The notes beneath the pieces were generated by a model. It was not told the DNA's origin. It made no database searches and worked only from the letters and a program-made list of their open reading frames with translations. A stretch of 64,000 nucleotides of DNA. Origin: Cedecea sp000277545 (lineage in GTDB: Bacteria; Pseudomonadota; Gammaproteobacteria; Enterobacterales; Enterobacteriaceae). Each line of letters starts with the position of its first letter. Within the stretch, counting starts at the first letter, position 1. The stretch lies in NCBI GenBank assembly GCA_050847315.1, contig CP193791.1; one strand, written 5' to 3'. Shown here piece by piece: positions 50,766-60,728 of the stretch. Position numbers and translations under genes: made by a program.

Positions 50766-52277
50766 TTACTCTTCGCCGTTAAACCCGGAACGGTTCAACA
50801 GGAACTGGGACAGCAGGGCGACAGGGCGGCCAGTTGCGCCTTTTGCCTTGCCGGAGCGCCATGCGGTGCCGGCGATGTCCAGGTGAGCCCAGTTGTACTT
50901 GCGGGTAAAGCGAGACAGGAAGCACGCCGCCGTAATCGCGCCACCAGGACGGCCGCCAATGTTTGCCATATCGGCAAAGTTGGACTCCAGCTGTTCCTGA
51001 TACTCGTCACCCAGCGGCAGACGCCATGCGCGGTCACCGGCTTGCTCAGACGCGCTTATCAGCTCGTGCGCCAGCGGATTGTGATTCGACATCAGGCCGG
51101 TGATGTGATGGCCAAGGGCGATTACGCAGGCGCCGGTCAGCGTTGCGACGTCGATAACCACTTCTGGCTCGAAGCGCTCGACGTAGGTCAGCACGTCACA
51201 CAGCACCAGACGGCCTTCGGCATCGGTATTTAGCACTTCAACGGTCTGGCCGGACATCGTCGTCAGCACATCACCCGGGCGATAAGCGCGCCCGCCTGGC
51301 ATATTTTCACAACCGGCAAGGACGCCAATGACGTTCACCGGCAGGTTCAGCTCCGCCACCATGCGCATCACGCCGTAAACGGAAGCCGCGCCGCACATGT
51401 CGTACTTCATCTCATCCATGCCTTCGGCAGGTTTGATGGAGATACCGCCGGAGTCAAAGGTTAAGCCTTTGCCAACCAGCACAATCGGACGAGCATCCGG
51501 GGAGGCATTGCCTTTATATTCAATCACCGACATCAGTGATTCGTTCTGCGAGCCTTCGCCTACCGCGAGATAGGAGTGCATGCCCAGCTCTTTCATCTGC
51601 TGTTCGCCAATCACGCGGGTGACCACGTTTTTGCTGAACGAGTCCGCCAGTTGACGAGCCTGAGAAGCCAGGTAAGCGGCGTTACAGATGTTTGGCGGCA
51701 TGTTGCCGAGATCTTTCGCGGCTTTGATGCCGGACGCGATAGCCAGGCCGTGCTGAATGGCGCGCTCACCGCTGGTCAACTCACGACGAGTTGGCACGTT
51801 GAACACCATTTTACGCAGCGGACGGCGTGGTTCGGTTTTGTTGGTTTTCAGCTGATCGAAGCTGTACAGCGTCTCTTTAGCTGTCTCAACCGCCTGGCGT
51901 ACTTTCCAGTAGGTGTTACGGCCTTTGACGTGCAGTTCGGTCAGAAAGCAAACGGCTTCCATTGAGCCGGTGTCGTTGAGCGTGTTGATGGTTTTCTGAA
52001 TCACCTGCTTGTACTGGCGCTCATCAAGCTCGCGCTCTTTGCCGCAGCCAATCAACAGAATGCGTTCAGACAGCACGTTCGGTACGTGGTGAAGCAATAA
52101 GGTTTGCCCTGGTTTTCCTTCCAGCTCACCACGGCGCAGAAGCGCGCTGATGTAGCCATCGCTGATTTTATCGAGTTGTTCTGCGATCGGGGACAGGCGA
52201 CGCGGTTCAAAGACTCCCACAACGATGCAGGCACTACGCTGTTTCTCGGGGCTACCGCTTTTTACACTGAACTCCAT
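50766..52277 (-). CDS. pepA: Leucyl aminopeptidase A (PepA)
   Basis: 503-residue hexameric M17 metalloaminopeptidase, same length as E. coli. Metal/active-site blocks GKGLTFDSGGISIKPA, MKYDMCGAASV and the signature NTDAEGRLVL. In E. coli it also binds DNA, in Xer recombination at cer and in carAB control. Divergent from lptF. Confidence 0.98.
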   Translation of the reverse strand: MEFSVKSGSPEKQRSACIVVGVFEPRRLSPIAEQLDKISDGYISALLRRGELEGKPGQTLLLHHVPNVLSERILLIGCGKERELDERQYKQVIQKTINTLNDTGSMEAVCFLTELHVKGRNTYWKVRQAVETAKETLYSFDQLKTNKTEPRRPLRKMVFNVPTRRELTSGERAIQHGLAIASGIKAAKDLGNMPPNICNAAYLASQARQLADSFSKNVVTRVIGEQQMKELGMHSYLAVGEGSQNESLMSVIEYKGNASPDARPIVLVGKGLTFDSGGISIKPAEGMDEMKYDMCGAASVYGVMRMVAELNLPVNVIGVLAGCENMPGGRAYRPGDVLTTMSGQTVEVLNTDAEGRLVLCDVLTYVERFEPEVVIDVATLTGACVIALGHHITGLMSNHNPLAHELISASEQAGDRAWRLPLGDEYQEQLESNFADMANIGGRPGGAITAACFLSRFTRKYNWAHLDIAGTAWRSGKAKGATGRPVALLSQFLLNRSGFNGEE

Positions 52278-52551
52278 GCACTACGCTCCTGAATCTTAAA
52301 GACAACGGCGGGGGCTACAGGCTAGAATTGCAAGCTTTCGTAACTCATCTCCGCTGTTGCGATGACTTCGTGTTAATCTTAACGAATGGATTTACGTTTT
52401 CTATTGTGTCTGAACATCGTCCCGTAATGCGAGTTCGCCGGGCTATCTAATCTTAGCGATGTTTTCGACGATTAAAGAGAATAAATGACGTATAAGCGAT
52501 GAAACAAGCGATTTTCCTGCAAAAAGACTCGTTTCTACAGGCGTATTTAAT

Positions 52552-53652
52552 GTGATTATCATAAAGTATCTGGTTCGGGAGACGCTTAAGAGCCAACTGG
52601 CGATCCTTTTCATCCTGCTGCTGATTTTCTTTGCTCAGAAGCTGGTTAGGATCCTCGGTGCTGCGGCCGACGGCGAAATCCCGACAAATCTGGTTTTATC
52701 TTTGCTGGGTTTAGGTGTGCCTGAAATGGCGCAGCTAATCCTTCCCCTGAGCCTTTTCCTCGGCTTACTGATGACGCTCGGCCGCTTGTACACCGAGAGT
52801 GAAATCACGGTAATGCATGCCTGCGGTCTGAGTAAAGCAGTACTGGTCAAAGCCGCGATGGTTCTCGCACTCTTCACCGGAATTGTGGCCACCGTAAACG
52901 TGATGTGGCTGAACCCGTGGTCCGCTCGTCACCAGGACGAAGTGCTGGCTGAAGCCAGAGCGAACCCTGGTGTGGCTGCCCTGGCGCAAGGGCAGTTCCA
53001 GGTGGCGACCAACGGCAGCGCGGTGCTGTTTATCGAAAGCGTGCAGGGCAAAACATTCAACGATGTTTTCCTTGTTCAGGTGCGTCCGAAGGGCAATACA
53101 CGTCCTTCCGTGGTGGTCGCGGACTCTGGCCAAATCTTCCAGCGCCCGGACGGCACGCAGATTGTTAAGCTGAATACGGGCACGCGCTTTGAAGGAACCT
53201 CAACGCTGCGCGATTTCCGTATTACAGATTTTAAAGACTACCAGGCCGTGGTGGGCCATCAGGCGGTGATGCTTGATCCCTCCGATATCAGCCAAATGAG
53301 CATGACCGAATTGTGGAAGAATCCGGAGCCTTCTGCGCGAGCCGAGCTGCACTGGCGCCTGACGCTCATCATGTCGGTGGTGATTATGGCCCTGATGGTA
53401 GTCCCGCTGAGCGTGGTGAACCCGCGTCAGGGGCGGGTGCTGTCGATGCTTCCAGCCATGCTGCTCTATCTGGTCTTCTTCCTGCTGCAAAGCTCTTTGC
53501 GTTCCAGCGGGTCAAAGGAAAAGCTGGACCCGATGATTTGGATGTGGGCGGTCAACCTGGCGTACCTGGCGCTGGCCGTTGCCCTGAACCTGTGGGATAC
53601 GGTACCGATGCGCAAAGTGCGTGCCCGCTTTAGCTATAAAGGAGCGGCTTAA
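52552..53652 (+). CDS. lptF: LPS export ABC permease LptF
   Basis: 366 residues, six membrane helices (three on each side of a periplasmic beta-jellyroll-like domain). Part of LptB2FGC, which extracts LPS from the inner membrane. Starts with GTG at 52552, as in E. coli; I see only a weak ribosome site. The 274-base pepA-lptF gap holds divergent promoters I could not resolve. Confidence 0.97.
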   Translation: MIIIKYLVRETLKSQLAILFILLLIFFAQKLVRILGAAADGEIPTNLVLSLLGLGVPEMAQLILPLSLFLGLLMTLGRLYTESEITVMHACGLSKAVLVKAAMVLALFTGIVATVNVMWLNPWSARHQDEVLAEARANPGVAALAQGQFQVATNGSAVLFIESVQGKTFNDVFLVQVRPKGNTRPSVVVADSGQIFQRPDGTQIVKLNTGTRFEGTSTLRDFRITDFKDYQAVVGHQAVMLDPSDISQMSMTELWKNPEPSARAELHWRLTLIMSVVIMALMVVPLSVVNPRQGRVLSMLPAMLLYLVFFLLQSSLRSSGSKEKLDPMIWMWAVNLAYLALAVALNLWDTVPMRKVRARFSYKGAA

Positions 53653-54732
53653 ATGTTTGGCGTACTTGACCGTTACATCGGTAAAACCATCTTAAACACC
53701 ATCATGATGACGCTGTTTATGCTGGTGTCGCTGTCGGGAATCATTAAGTTCGTTGACCAGTTGAAAAAAACGGGCCAGGGTTCTTATTCCGCAGCGGGTG
53801 CGGGGATGTACACCCTGCTCAGCGTGCCAAAAGATGTTCAGATCTTCTTCCCGATGGCCGCGTTATTAGGCGCGCTGCTGGGGCTGGGGATGCTGGCTCA
53901 GCGCAGTGAGCTGGTGGTGATGCAGGCGTCCGGCTTTACGCGTATGCAAATCGCTTCCTCGGTAATGAAAACCGCGATTCCGCTGGTTCTGCTGACAATG
54001 GCAATCGGCGAGTGGGTTGCCCCGCAGGGCGATCAAATGGCGCGTAATTACCGTGCGCAAATGCTGCTTGGCGGCTCATTGCTGTCCACAACCAACTCCA
54101 TTTGGGCGAAAGACGGCCATGACTTCGTATATATCGATCACGTCAACAGCGAGACAGAAATTGCCGGCATCATGATTTACCACTTCAACGGTGAGCGCCG
54201 CCTGCTTTCGGTTCGCAATGCCGCGGCGGCGAAGTATGACGCTGAGCATAAAGTCTGGCGCCTGTCGCAGGTTGACGAGTCAAATCTTTCCGATCCAAAG
54301 CAGATTACCGGGTCGCAAACCGTGAGCGGGGAATGGAAAACCAACCTGACGCCCGACAAGCTTGGCGTGGTTGCGCTTGATCCTGACTCGCTGTCGATCA
54401 GTGGGCTTTATGATTACATCAAGTACCTGAAAACCAGCGGCCAGGACTCCCGACGCTACCAGTTGAATATGTGGAGCAAGATTTTCGCCCCGGTCTCGGT
54501 GGCGGTAATGATGCTAATGGCGCTGTCGTTCATCTTTGGCCCGCTGCGTAGCGTGCCGATGGGCGTACGAGTGGTGACGGGGATAAGCTTCGGTTTTATT
54601 TTCTACGTGTTGGATCAGGTGTTTGGCCCGCTAACGCTGGTGTACAACATTCCGCCGATTCTGGGGGCGCTACTGCCTAGCGTGACCTTCCTGCTGATCA
54701 GCCTCTGGATGCTGACGAAAAGAGCGGGATAA
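53653..54732 (+). CDS. lptG: LPS export ABC permease LptG
   Basis: 359 residues with the same topology as LptF. It begins immediately after the lptF stop (no gap) with AAAGGAG upstream, so translation is coupled. FGVLDRYIGKTILNTIMMTL at the N-terminus matches E. coli. Confidence 0.97.
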   Translation: MFGVLDRYIGKTILNTIMMTLFMLVSLSGIIKFVDQLKKTGQGSYSAAGAGMYTLLSVPKDVQIFFPMAALLGALLGLGMLAQRSELVVMQASGFTRMQIASSVMKTAIPLVLLTMAIGEWVAPQGDQMARNYRAQMLLGGSLLSTTNSIWAKDGHDFVYIDHVNSETEIAGIMIYHFNGERRLLSVRNAAAAKYDAEHKVWRLSQVDESNLSDPKQITGSQTVSGEWKTNLTPDKLGVVALDPDSLSISGLYDYIKYLKTSGQDSRRYQLNMWSKIFAPVSVAVMMLMALSFIFGPLRSVPMGVRVVTGISFGFIFYVLDQVFGPLTLVYNIPPILGALLPSVTFLLISLWMLTKRAG

Positions 54733-54736
54733 GTTT

Positions 54737-54854
54737 ACCCTCACCCTAACCCTCTCCCTAAAAGGGAGAGGGGATCTCACTGATACTCTTCTGTGTTTCT
54801 TGCCTTTTAGTGTTTCTTTCCCCCTCTCCCTTTGGGAGAGGGCCGGGGTGAGGG
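54737..54854. repeat. GC-rich palindromic intergenic repeat, copy 5
   Basis: CCCTCACCCTAACCCTCTCCC ... GGGAGAGGCCGGGGTGAGGG-type arms with two inner palindromes, in the gap between the convergent lptG and permease genes. Confidence 0.88.
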
Positions 54855-54857
54855 AAA

Positions 54858-56087
54858 TCAGTGAATAAACATCACCGACACACACAAGATCCCGATAATC
54901 AGCGTCAACAGATTCGCCAGCGAACGCCAAGGCTTAAGCGCGGGCACGAGATATGTCGACAGGGTTGGCATAATAAACAGAATCAGTGCGATAAGGGGCC
55001 CGCTGATGGCGTAAATCATCGCCAGCGCATTCGGGTTGATATAGCACACCACGAAGGTCAGCAGCGAAATCAGGGTAATAGACAGCGCCCGGCAGAAGGC
55101 CCGGCTTCGGTTCATACCTGCCGCGCCCAGCGTGGACTTAACAATCGCCGTCGCCCCTTCAATCACCCCGAAATAGGTGCCCAGGAACGACTTGGACATC
55201 GCCACTATCGCAACGATAAAGCCTGAAATACCCAGCCAGGCCGGCGTACCCGGCACCATCGACAGCGCCGACAGGATGGTCAGGCCTTGCGCCTTCGCCG
55301 CTGTAATATCCTGAGCCGGAATAGACAGGAAGCAGCTAAACACGAAGAACAGCACGCTGCAGCAAATCACAAAATAGGCGACGCGCATGATTTTCTTGCT
55401 GTTATTCATCGCGCTTTCGCCGTGGCTTTCGCGCTGCGCTACGGCAAAAGTAGAAATAATGGGCGTGTGGCTGAAGGCGAAGACCATCACCGGAATCGAC
55501 ATCCAGATCTCACCCAACGCGTGGCGGTCGAGGACTAAGCCCTCGGTCAGTAAGGAAGTCTGCCAGCTGCTGGTCAAATAGAGGGATAAAAACAGGAAGT
55601 AGGCAATCAGCGGGAAAACCAGGAATCCCATCACTTTGATGGTGACTTGCCGCCCCATCAGGAAGATCAGGTTCAGCGCCGCAACGACGCCAAGGCTAAC
55701 CAGCACTCTGATTGTGGTCGTAATCGGCCCGTGTTTGGCTAACTGCTCGATGAGCGAATTGGTAATCGCGACGGCATAAATCAGGATCACCACAAAAAAC
55801 GCGACGAAGTAGAGCCCGGTGATCAGGTTGCCGATTGTTTTGCCGTAGTAGTGGGTCACGGCGCTGGTGATGCCGCCGCTGCCTGGAGTTTTTGCCGACA
55901 GGATAAACTGGCAGAGCGCCCGGTGCGGCCAGTAGGTCAGCGGGTAGGCGATCAATGCCGTAAGAAGCAGAACGATGGCGCCGGCTGAGCCGAGCTGAAT
56001 AGGGAGAAAAAGGGTTCCTGCGCCAACGGCAGTACCATATAAGGCGAAACTCCACAAAGTTTCTTCTTTTGTCCAGAATTTGCGCAT
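54858..56087 (-). CDS. HAAAP-family amino-acid permease (SdaC/DlsT/YhjV-like)
   Basis: 409 residues, about 11 membrane helices. The N-terminus WSFALYGTAVGAGTLFLPIQLG is the HAAAP signature, and VFAFSHTPIISTFAVAQRE matches the serine/threonine branch. Probably a proton- or sodium-coupled serine/threonine symporter; substrate not determinable here. No E. coli gene sits at this position. Confidence 0.85.
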   Translation of the reverse strand: MRKFWTKEETLWSFALYGTAVGAGTLFLPIQLGSAGAIVLLLTALIAYPLTYWPHRALCQFILSAKTPGSGGITSAVTHYYGKTIGNLITGLYFVAFFVVILIYAVAITNSLIEQLAKHGPITTTIRVLVSLGVVAALNLIFLMGRQVTIKVMGFLVFPLIAYFLFLSLYLTSSWQTSLLTEGLVLDRHALGEIWMSIPVMVFAFSHTPIISTFAVAQRESHGESAMNNSKKIMRVAYFVICCSVLFFVFSCFLSIPAQDITAAKAQGLTILSALSMVPGTPAWLGISGFIVAIVAMSKSFLGTYFGVIEGATAIVKSTLGAAGMNRSRAFCRALSITLISLLTFVVCYINPNALAMIYAISGPLIALILFIMPTLSTYLVPALKPWRSLANLLTLIIGILCVSVMFIH

Positions 56088-56183
56088 TATTTAATCTTTT
56101 CTTCTGACTGATTTCCAAAAACCGGCGTAATCTAGCACAAAACTGACCTGGTGAGTCATGTGGCTGTTATTGCAGAGGTTATT

Positions 56184-56304
56184 ACCCTCACCCCGGCCCT
56201 TTCCCTGGAAGGGAGAGGGGGAAAGAAAGAAGCACTGGCTCAATTGAACGGGCAGAAAGAGAAAGATCCCCTCTCCCTTGAGGGAGAGGGTCAGGGTGAG
56301 GGGG
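56184..56304. repeat. GC-rich palindromic intergenic repeat, copy 6
   Basis: CCCTCACCCCGGCCC arm and GAGGGTCAGGGTGAGGGGG arm with two inner palindromes, just after the yjgR stop on the minus strand. Confidence 0.88.
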
Positions 56305-56316
56305 AAATCGCAGAGC

Positions 56317-57819
56317 CTACCGCTTACGCCCCCCCATAATGCTGCCCAGTACGCCGCGAATAATCTGGTTCGTTACCTGCCTGGCCGCACTCTTTGCCAT
56401 CGTCTGCACCACGCCATCGCGCTTGCCGCCTCGTGGCCCGGTGCTGCCGAACAGAATATCCTTCAACCCGCCGAGAATTCCGTCATCCACCGCCACGCCC
56501 TGACCTTTGGCCGGTGGCGCGTCCTGCTGCTCTCCCGCGGCCTGCACGCCTTTTTGAAGGATCTCGTAGGCCGATTCCCGGTCAATCACTTCGTCATATT
56601 TGCCGTACAGCGGGGAGTGATTCAGCAGGCCGTTACGCTCGTCGTCCGTCACCGGCCCCATGCGCGAACAAGGGGCGATCACCATCGCGCGCTCGACCAC
56701 AGTCGGGCTGCCTTTGGCGTCGAGGAAGGAGATTAGCGCCTCGCCGGTGCCCAGTTCCTGAATAGCCTTTTCAGTATCGAAAGCCGGATTCGCTCGCATG
56801 GTTTGCGCCGCCGCTTTTACCGCCTTCTGATCTTTGGGCGTAAAGGCACGCAGGGCGTGCTGGACGCGGTTACCCAACTGGCCAAGCACAATGTCGGGCA
56901 CATCGGCAGGGTTTTGCGTCACGAAGTACACGCCGACGCCTTTGGAGCGGATCAGCCTGATCACCTGCTCGATTTTATCCAGCAGAACCTGCGGAGCGTC
57001 GTTAAACAGCAAATGCGCTTCGTCAAAGAAAAACACCAGTTTCGGCTTGTCGAGATCGCCCGCTTCCGGCAACTGCTCATAAAGCTCGGACAGCATCCAC
57101 AGCAGGCTGGCGGCGTACAGCTTCGGCATCTGGTAGAGCTTTTCCGCCGACAGAATATTGATGATCCCTTTGCCGTTTGCGTCGGTACGCATCCAGTCTT
57201 TGATATCCAGCATCGGCTCGCCGAAGAAATACTCCGCGCCCTGCTGCTCAAGAGAAAGCAGCCCGCGCTGAATGGCCCCGACGGAAGCGCTGCTGATATT
57301 GCCGTACTGCGTCTGGAAGGCTTTGGCGTTATCACCGATGTACTGAGTCAGGGCGCGCAGGTCTTTAAAGTCCAGCAGCGGCAGGCCCTGGTCGTCCGAA
57401 ATGCGGAAAATGATCTGCAGCACGCCGCTTTGCACATCATTCAGGTTCAGCAGCCGTGCCAGCAGCAAAGGCCCGAGATCGCAGACGGTGGCGCGAACAG
57501 GATGCCCTTTCTCGCCGAAGATATCCCACAGCACCACCGGATTGCCGTGCGGCGACCAGTCCGTCACGCCGATATTGGCAAGCCTGGCGAGGAGCTTCTC
57601 AGACTCGGCACCTTCTTCGGCCACGCCGGTTAAATCTCCCTTCACGTCGGCCATAAACACCGGCACGCCAATCTCTGAGAAGGACTCAGCCAGCTTCTGC
57701 AGCGTCACGGTTTTGCCCGTCCCGGTTGCGCCGGTGATCAACCCGTGGCGGTTCGCCATGTTGGGCAAAATATGCAGTTCAGTCTCTTTGGTTCTGGCAA
57801 TCAGCAGTGGTTCAGTCAT
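56317..57819 (-). CDS. yjgR: YjgR, HerA/VirB4-like ATPase (DUF853)
   Basis: 500 residues. Walker A GATGTGKT (30-37) and Walker B KLVFFFDEAHLLF. An arginine-finger-type YFVTQNPADVPDIVLGQLG segment follows. The C-terminus is Gly/Arg-rich (GSTGPRGGKRDG, MGGRKR). Likely hexameric ATPase; role unknown in E. coli also. Confidence 0.92.
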   Translation of the reverse strand: MTEPLLIARTKETELHILPNMANRHGLITGATGTGKTVTLQKLAESFSEIGVPVFMADVKGDLTGVAEEGAESEKLLARLANIGVTDWSPHGNPVVLWDIFGEKGHPVRATVCDLGPLLLARLLNLNDVQSGVLQIIFRISDDQGLPLLDFKDLRALTQYIGDNAKAFQTQYGNISSASVGAIQRGLLSLEQQGAEYFFGEPMLDIKDWMRTDANGKGIINILSAEKLYQMPKLYAASLLWMLSELYEQLPEAGDLDKPKLVFFFDEAHLLFNDAPQVLLDKIEQVIRLIRSKGVGVYFVTQNPADVPDIVLGQLGNRVQHALRAFTPKDQKAVKAAAQTMRANPAFDTEKAIQELGTGEALISFLDAKGSPTVVERAMVIAPCSRMGPVTDDERNGLLNHSPLYGKYDEVIDRESAYEILQKGVQAAGEQQDAPPAKGQGVAVDDGILGGLKDILFGSTGPRGGKRDGVVQTMAKSAARQVTNQIIRGVLGSIMGGRKR

Positions 57820-57955
57820 GAGCGTTTCCCTGTGGCAACATTTGTCTAAAGCATAGCCTTCCGCACGAATTGAGCATCAGGATCTTCCCATGTTTACCCC
57901 CTCGGCCCGGCGAAGGTCTATGCTTGGCAGATCTCTTACACAACCAGGGAAAGCT

Positions 57956-59596
57956 ATGTCCAGATTCTTTTATAACGATCGCAAGCAGTTGGTTAACGAT
58001 GCCATCGAAGGCGTCATTGTCAGTTCCCGCTACCGCAACCTTGTGCGGCTGGATATCGACCCGGCCATCCGAGTGGTGGCCCGCAGCGACTGGGACAAAA
58101 GCAAAGTGGCGATCATTTCCGGCGGCGGCTCCGGCCACGAACCCGCACATGTGGGCTTCGTCGGCAAAGGTATGCTTACCGCGGCGGTGTGCGGCGACCT
58201 GTTTGCCTCCCCGAGCGTGGATGCGGTGCTGAACGCCATTGTCGGCGTCACCGGGGATCGCGGCTGCCTGCTGATCGTCAAAAACTACACCGGCGACAGG
58301 CTGAACTTCGGCCTGGCCGCCGAGAAAGCAAAAAAGCACGGGCTGAAGGTCGAGATGGTGATCGTCGGCGACGATATTTCGCTGCCGGATAACAAACAGC
58401 CGCGCGGCATCGCTGGCACAGCGCTGGTGCACAAAATTGCGGGCTATGCCGCAGAGCAGGGCAAATCTCTCGGCGACGTGCGGGACATCGCGCAAAAGGC
58501 CTGCGACAGCATTGCCAGCATGGGCGTGGCGATGCAAACCTGTAACCTGCCGGGCAGCGATGATGCAGAAGGGCGCATTAAAGGCGGCCACGTCGAGCTT
58601 GGGTTGGGCATTCACGGAGAGCCGGGTGCCAGCACCGTGGATACCCAAAACAGCAAAGAAGTGATTGCCACGCTGGTGAAGCAACTGCGCAAAGCGACAG
58701 GCAAAGAGAGCGACCTGGCGGTGCTGATCAACAACCTCGGCGGCGTTTCCTCGCTAGAAATGGCGCTCCTGACCAAAGAGCTGATGCATTCGGATCTCGG
58801 TTCTCAGATTAAATATCTGATCGGCCCCGCGCCGCTGGTCAGCGCCCTGGACATGAAAGGCTTCTCGCTCTCCGCCATCAAGCTGAGCCCGGACTTTATT
58901 CAGGCGCTTGAATCTGACGTGGAAACCGCAGGCTGGCAGCCGATGGTGAAATACCACCCGATGCCGGAGCAGAAGCAGGCGGTTATCCGCGAAGACCACG
59001 CGATAAAACCTTCCGCTAACGACGAGGTGAAAGCCCAGGTAGCAAGCGTGACCCAAACGCTGATCGCCCAGGAGAACCACCTTAACGCTCTGGACGCCAA
59101 AGTGGGCGACGGTGACACCGGCTCCACCTTTGCTGAAGGCGCGCGCGACATCGCCAACCTGAACGACAAAGGCAAGCTGCCGCTGAACGATACCGCCGCG
59201 CTGCTGGGCCTTGTAGGCGAACGACTGGCAACCGTGATGGGCGGCTCCAGCGGTGTGCTGATGTCGATCTTCTTCACCGCCGCCGGGCAAAAAGTCAGTG
59301 AGAAGCAGCCGCTGGCGGAGTCTCTGCTGTTTGGCCTGGCGCAGATGAAGCGCTACGGCGGGGCGGATCTGGGCGACAGAACGTTAATCGACGCCCTGCA
59401 GCCAGCGCTGGAAGCGCTGAGGGATAAAGACCTGAAAGCCGCCGCGAAGGCAGCAGAGAAGGGCGCGGCCGACACGGCGAAGATGCAAAAAGCCAACGCC
59501 GGGCGTTCGTCCTATGTGAACAGCGACAACCTCGATGGCGTGAAAGATCCGGGGGCGGTCGCCGTGGCTGAGGTATTTGCCGGTCTGGTTAAGTGA
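57956..59596 (+). CDS. ATP-dependent dihydroxyacetone kinase (DhaK-DhaL fusion)
   Basis: 546 residues. DhaK domain (about 1-330) with GGGSGHEPAHVGFVG and the substrate-binding histidine in LGIHGEPGA. DhaL nucleotide domain from about 355 (DAKVGDGDTGSTFAEGA, GGSSGVLMSIFF). Single-chain, ATP-using kinase of the Citrobacter DhaK type, not the PTS form of E. coli. ATG 57956 preceded by CAGGGAAAGC; an upstream extension to 57890 is unlikely. No dhaR, dhaD or dhaT adjoin, so its metabolic context is open. Confidence 0.92.
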   Translation: MSRFFYNDRKQLVNDAIEGVIVSSRYRNLVRLDIDPAIRVVARSDWDKSKVAIISGGGSGHEPAHVGFVGKGMLTAAVCGDLFASPSVDAVLNAIVGVTGDRGCLLIVKNYTGDRLNFGLAAEKAKKHGLKVEMVIVGDDISLPDNKQPRGIAGTALVHKIAGYAAEQGKSLGDVRDIAQKACDSIASMGVAMQTCNLPGSDDAEGRIKGGHVELGLGIHGEPGASTVDTQNSKEVIATLVKQLRKATGKESDLAVLINNLGGVSSLEMALLTKELMHSDLGSQIKYLIGPAPLVSALDMKGFSLSAIKLSPDFIQALESDVETAGWQPMVKYHPMPEQKQAVIREDHAIKPSANDEVKAQVASVTQTLIAQENHLNALDAKVGDGDTGSTFAEGARDIANLNDKGKLPLNDTAALLGLVGERLATVMGGSSGVLMSIFFTAAGQKVSEKQPLAESLLFGLAQMKRYGGADLGDRTLIDALQPALEALRDKDLKAAAKAAEKGAADTAKMQKANAGRSSYVNSDNLDGVKDPGAVAVAEVFAGLVK

Positions 59597-59597
59597 C

Positions 59598-59625
59598 TAA
59601 AAAGGCTCCCGAGGGAGCCTTTTTT
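59598..59625. terminator. Bidirectional terminator between dihydroxyacetone kinase and ahr
   Basis: GGCTCCC / GGGAGCC stem, 2-base loop, A-run before and T-run after, between convergent genes. Confidence 0.92.
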
Positions 59626-59628
59626 ACA

Positions 59629-60648
59629 TCAGAAATCCGCTTTCAACACCACGCGGTAGCGGGCTTTGCCGTCGCGCACATGCTGGATGGCTTCGTTGAT
59701 TTTCGACATCGGGTACAGCTCGATCTGCGGCTGCACCTTCGCCCGGCCCGCCAGCTTCATCAGCGAACGTAGCTCGTGCGGGGAGCCGGTTGCCGACCCG
59801 GAGAGGCTGCGGTCCCCGGCAATCAGGGTGAAGGCCGGCACCTCGAACGGCTTCATGACTGCGCCAACCGTGTGGAAGTTGCCACCGTACGCCAGCGCCT
59901 TGAAGTACGGCATCCAGTCCAGGTCGACGTTGACGGTGTTGATGATCAGATCAAACTGGCCTGCCAGCGCGGTTAACGCGGCCGGATCGCGGCTGTTCAC
60001 CACTTTATCTGCACCCATCGCCAGTACTTCTTCTTTTTTGGACGGGTTAGAGCTGAACGCCGTCACCTCGCAGCCCATGGCGTGCAGCAGCTTGATAGCG
60101 ATGTGCCCGAGGCCACCGATGCCGATCACGCCCACGCGGCTGGTGGCGGTGATGTGGTGCATCAGCAGCGGTTTAAACACTGTAATGCCGCCGCACAGCA
60201 GCGGCCCGGCGGATTCGATATCAATAGAATCCGGCAGCGGGATTACCCATTGCCAGTCCGCGCGAATTTTGTCGGCGAAGCCACCGTGGTTTACGATGGT
60301 CGGCACGCTGCCTTCCTGGCAGTTTATCTGGCTGCCGCTGATACACGCATCGCAGTGGCCACAGCTTCTTGCCGTCCAGCCGATGCCGACGCGTTGGCCA
60401 ACTTTTAGCCCTTTGTTCTGTGCCGCCGACCCCAGCGCGTGCACGCGGCCAATCACCTCATGCCCGGCGACCAGCGGATACTGCGAGAACCCCCATTCGT
60501 TGTCGATCATCGACAAATCCGAATGGCAGATACCGCAGTACTCGACTTTTACCTCGACATCTTCCGGCAGCAGATCGCCCGCGTCGAAATCCTGAAGCGC
60601 CAGCTCCGCACCGGCCTTCGGCGCGGCATAACTTTTGATAACAGACAT
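59629..60648 (-). CDS. ahr: NADPH-dependent aldehyde reductase Ahr (YjgB)
   Basis: 339-residue zinc alcohol dehydrogenase. Catalytic zinc site CGICHSD and GHE; structural zinc cysteines in SCGHCDACISGSQINC; cofactor motif GIGGLGHIAIKLL. Matches E. coli Ahr, which reduces medium- and long-chain aldehydes. ATG 60648 with GGAGGAAGAGCG. In E. coli it also lies beside leuX. Confidence 0.94.
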   Translation of the reverse strand: MSVIKSYAAPKAGAELALQDFDAGDLLPEDVEVKVEYCGICHSDLSMIDNEWGFSQYPLVAGHEVIGRVHALGSAAQNKGLKVGQRVGIGWTARSCGHCDACISGSQINCQEGSVPTIVNHGGFADKIRADWQWVIPLPDSIDIESAGPLLCGGITVFKPLLMHHITATSRVGVIGIGGLGHIAIKLLHAMGCEVTAFSSNPSKKEEVLAMGADKVVNSRDPAALTALAGQFDLIINTVNVDLDWMPYFKALAYGGNFHTVGAVMKPFEVPAFTLIAGDRSLSGSATGSPHELRSLMKLAGRAKVQPQIELYPMSKINEAIQHVRDGKARYRVVLKADF

Positions 60649-60728
60649 CGCTCTTCCTCCATATTGGCTCTGCAACCAGTGTAGAACATTGGGGGGAGGA
60701 GCGACCTGGTGGAATGTGCCCAGGAGGG

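Noticed and set aside
52278..52551. Sigma-E or other defined promoter between pepA and lptF
   Set aside because: Motif-like fragments only; I could not find a -35/-10 pair with acceptable spacing.
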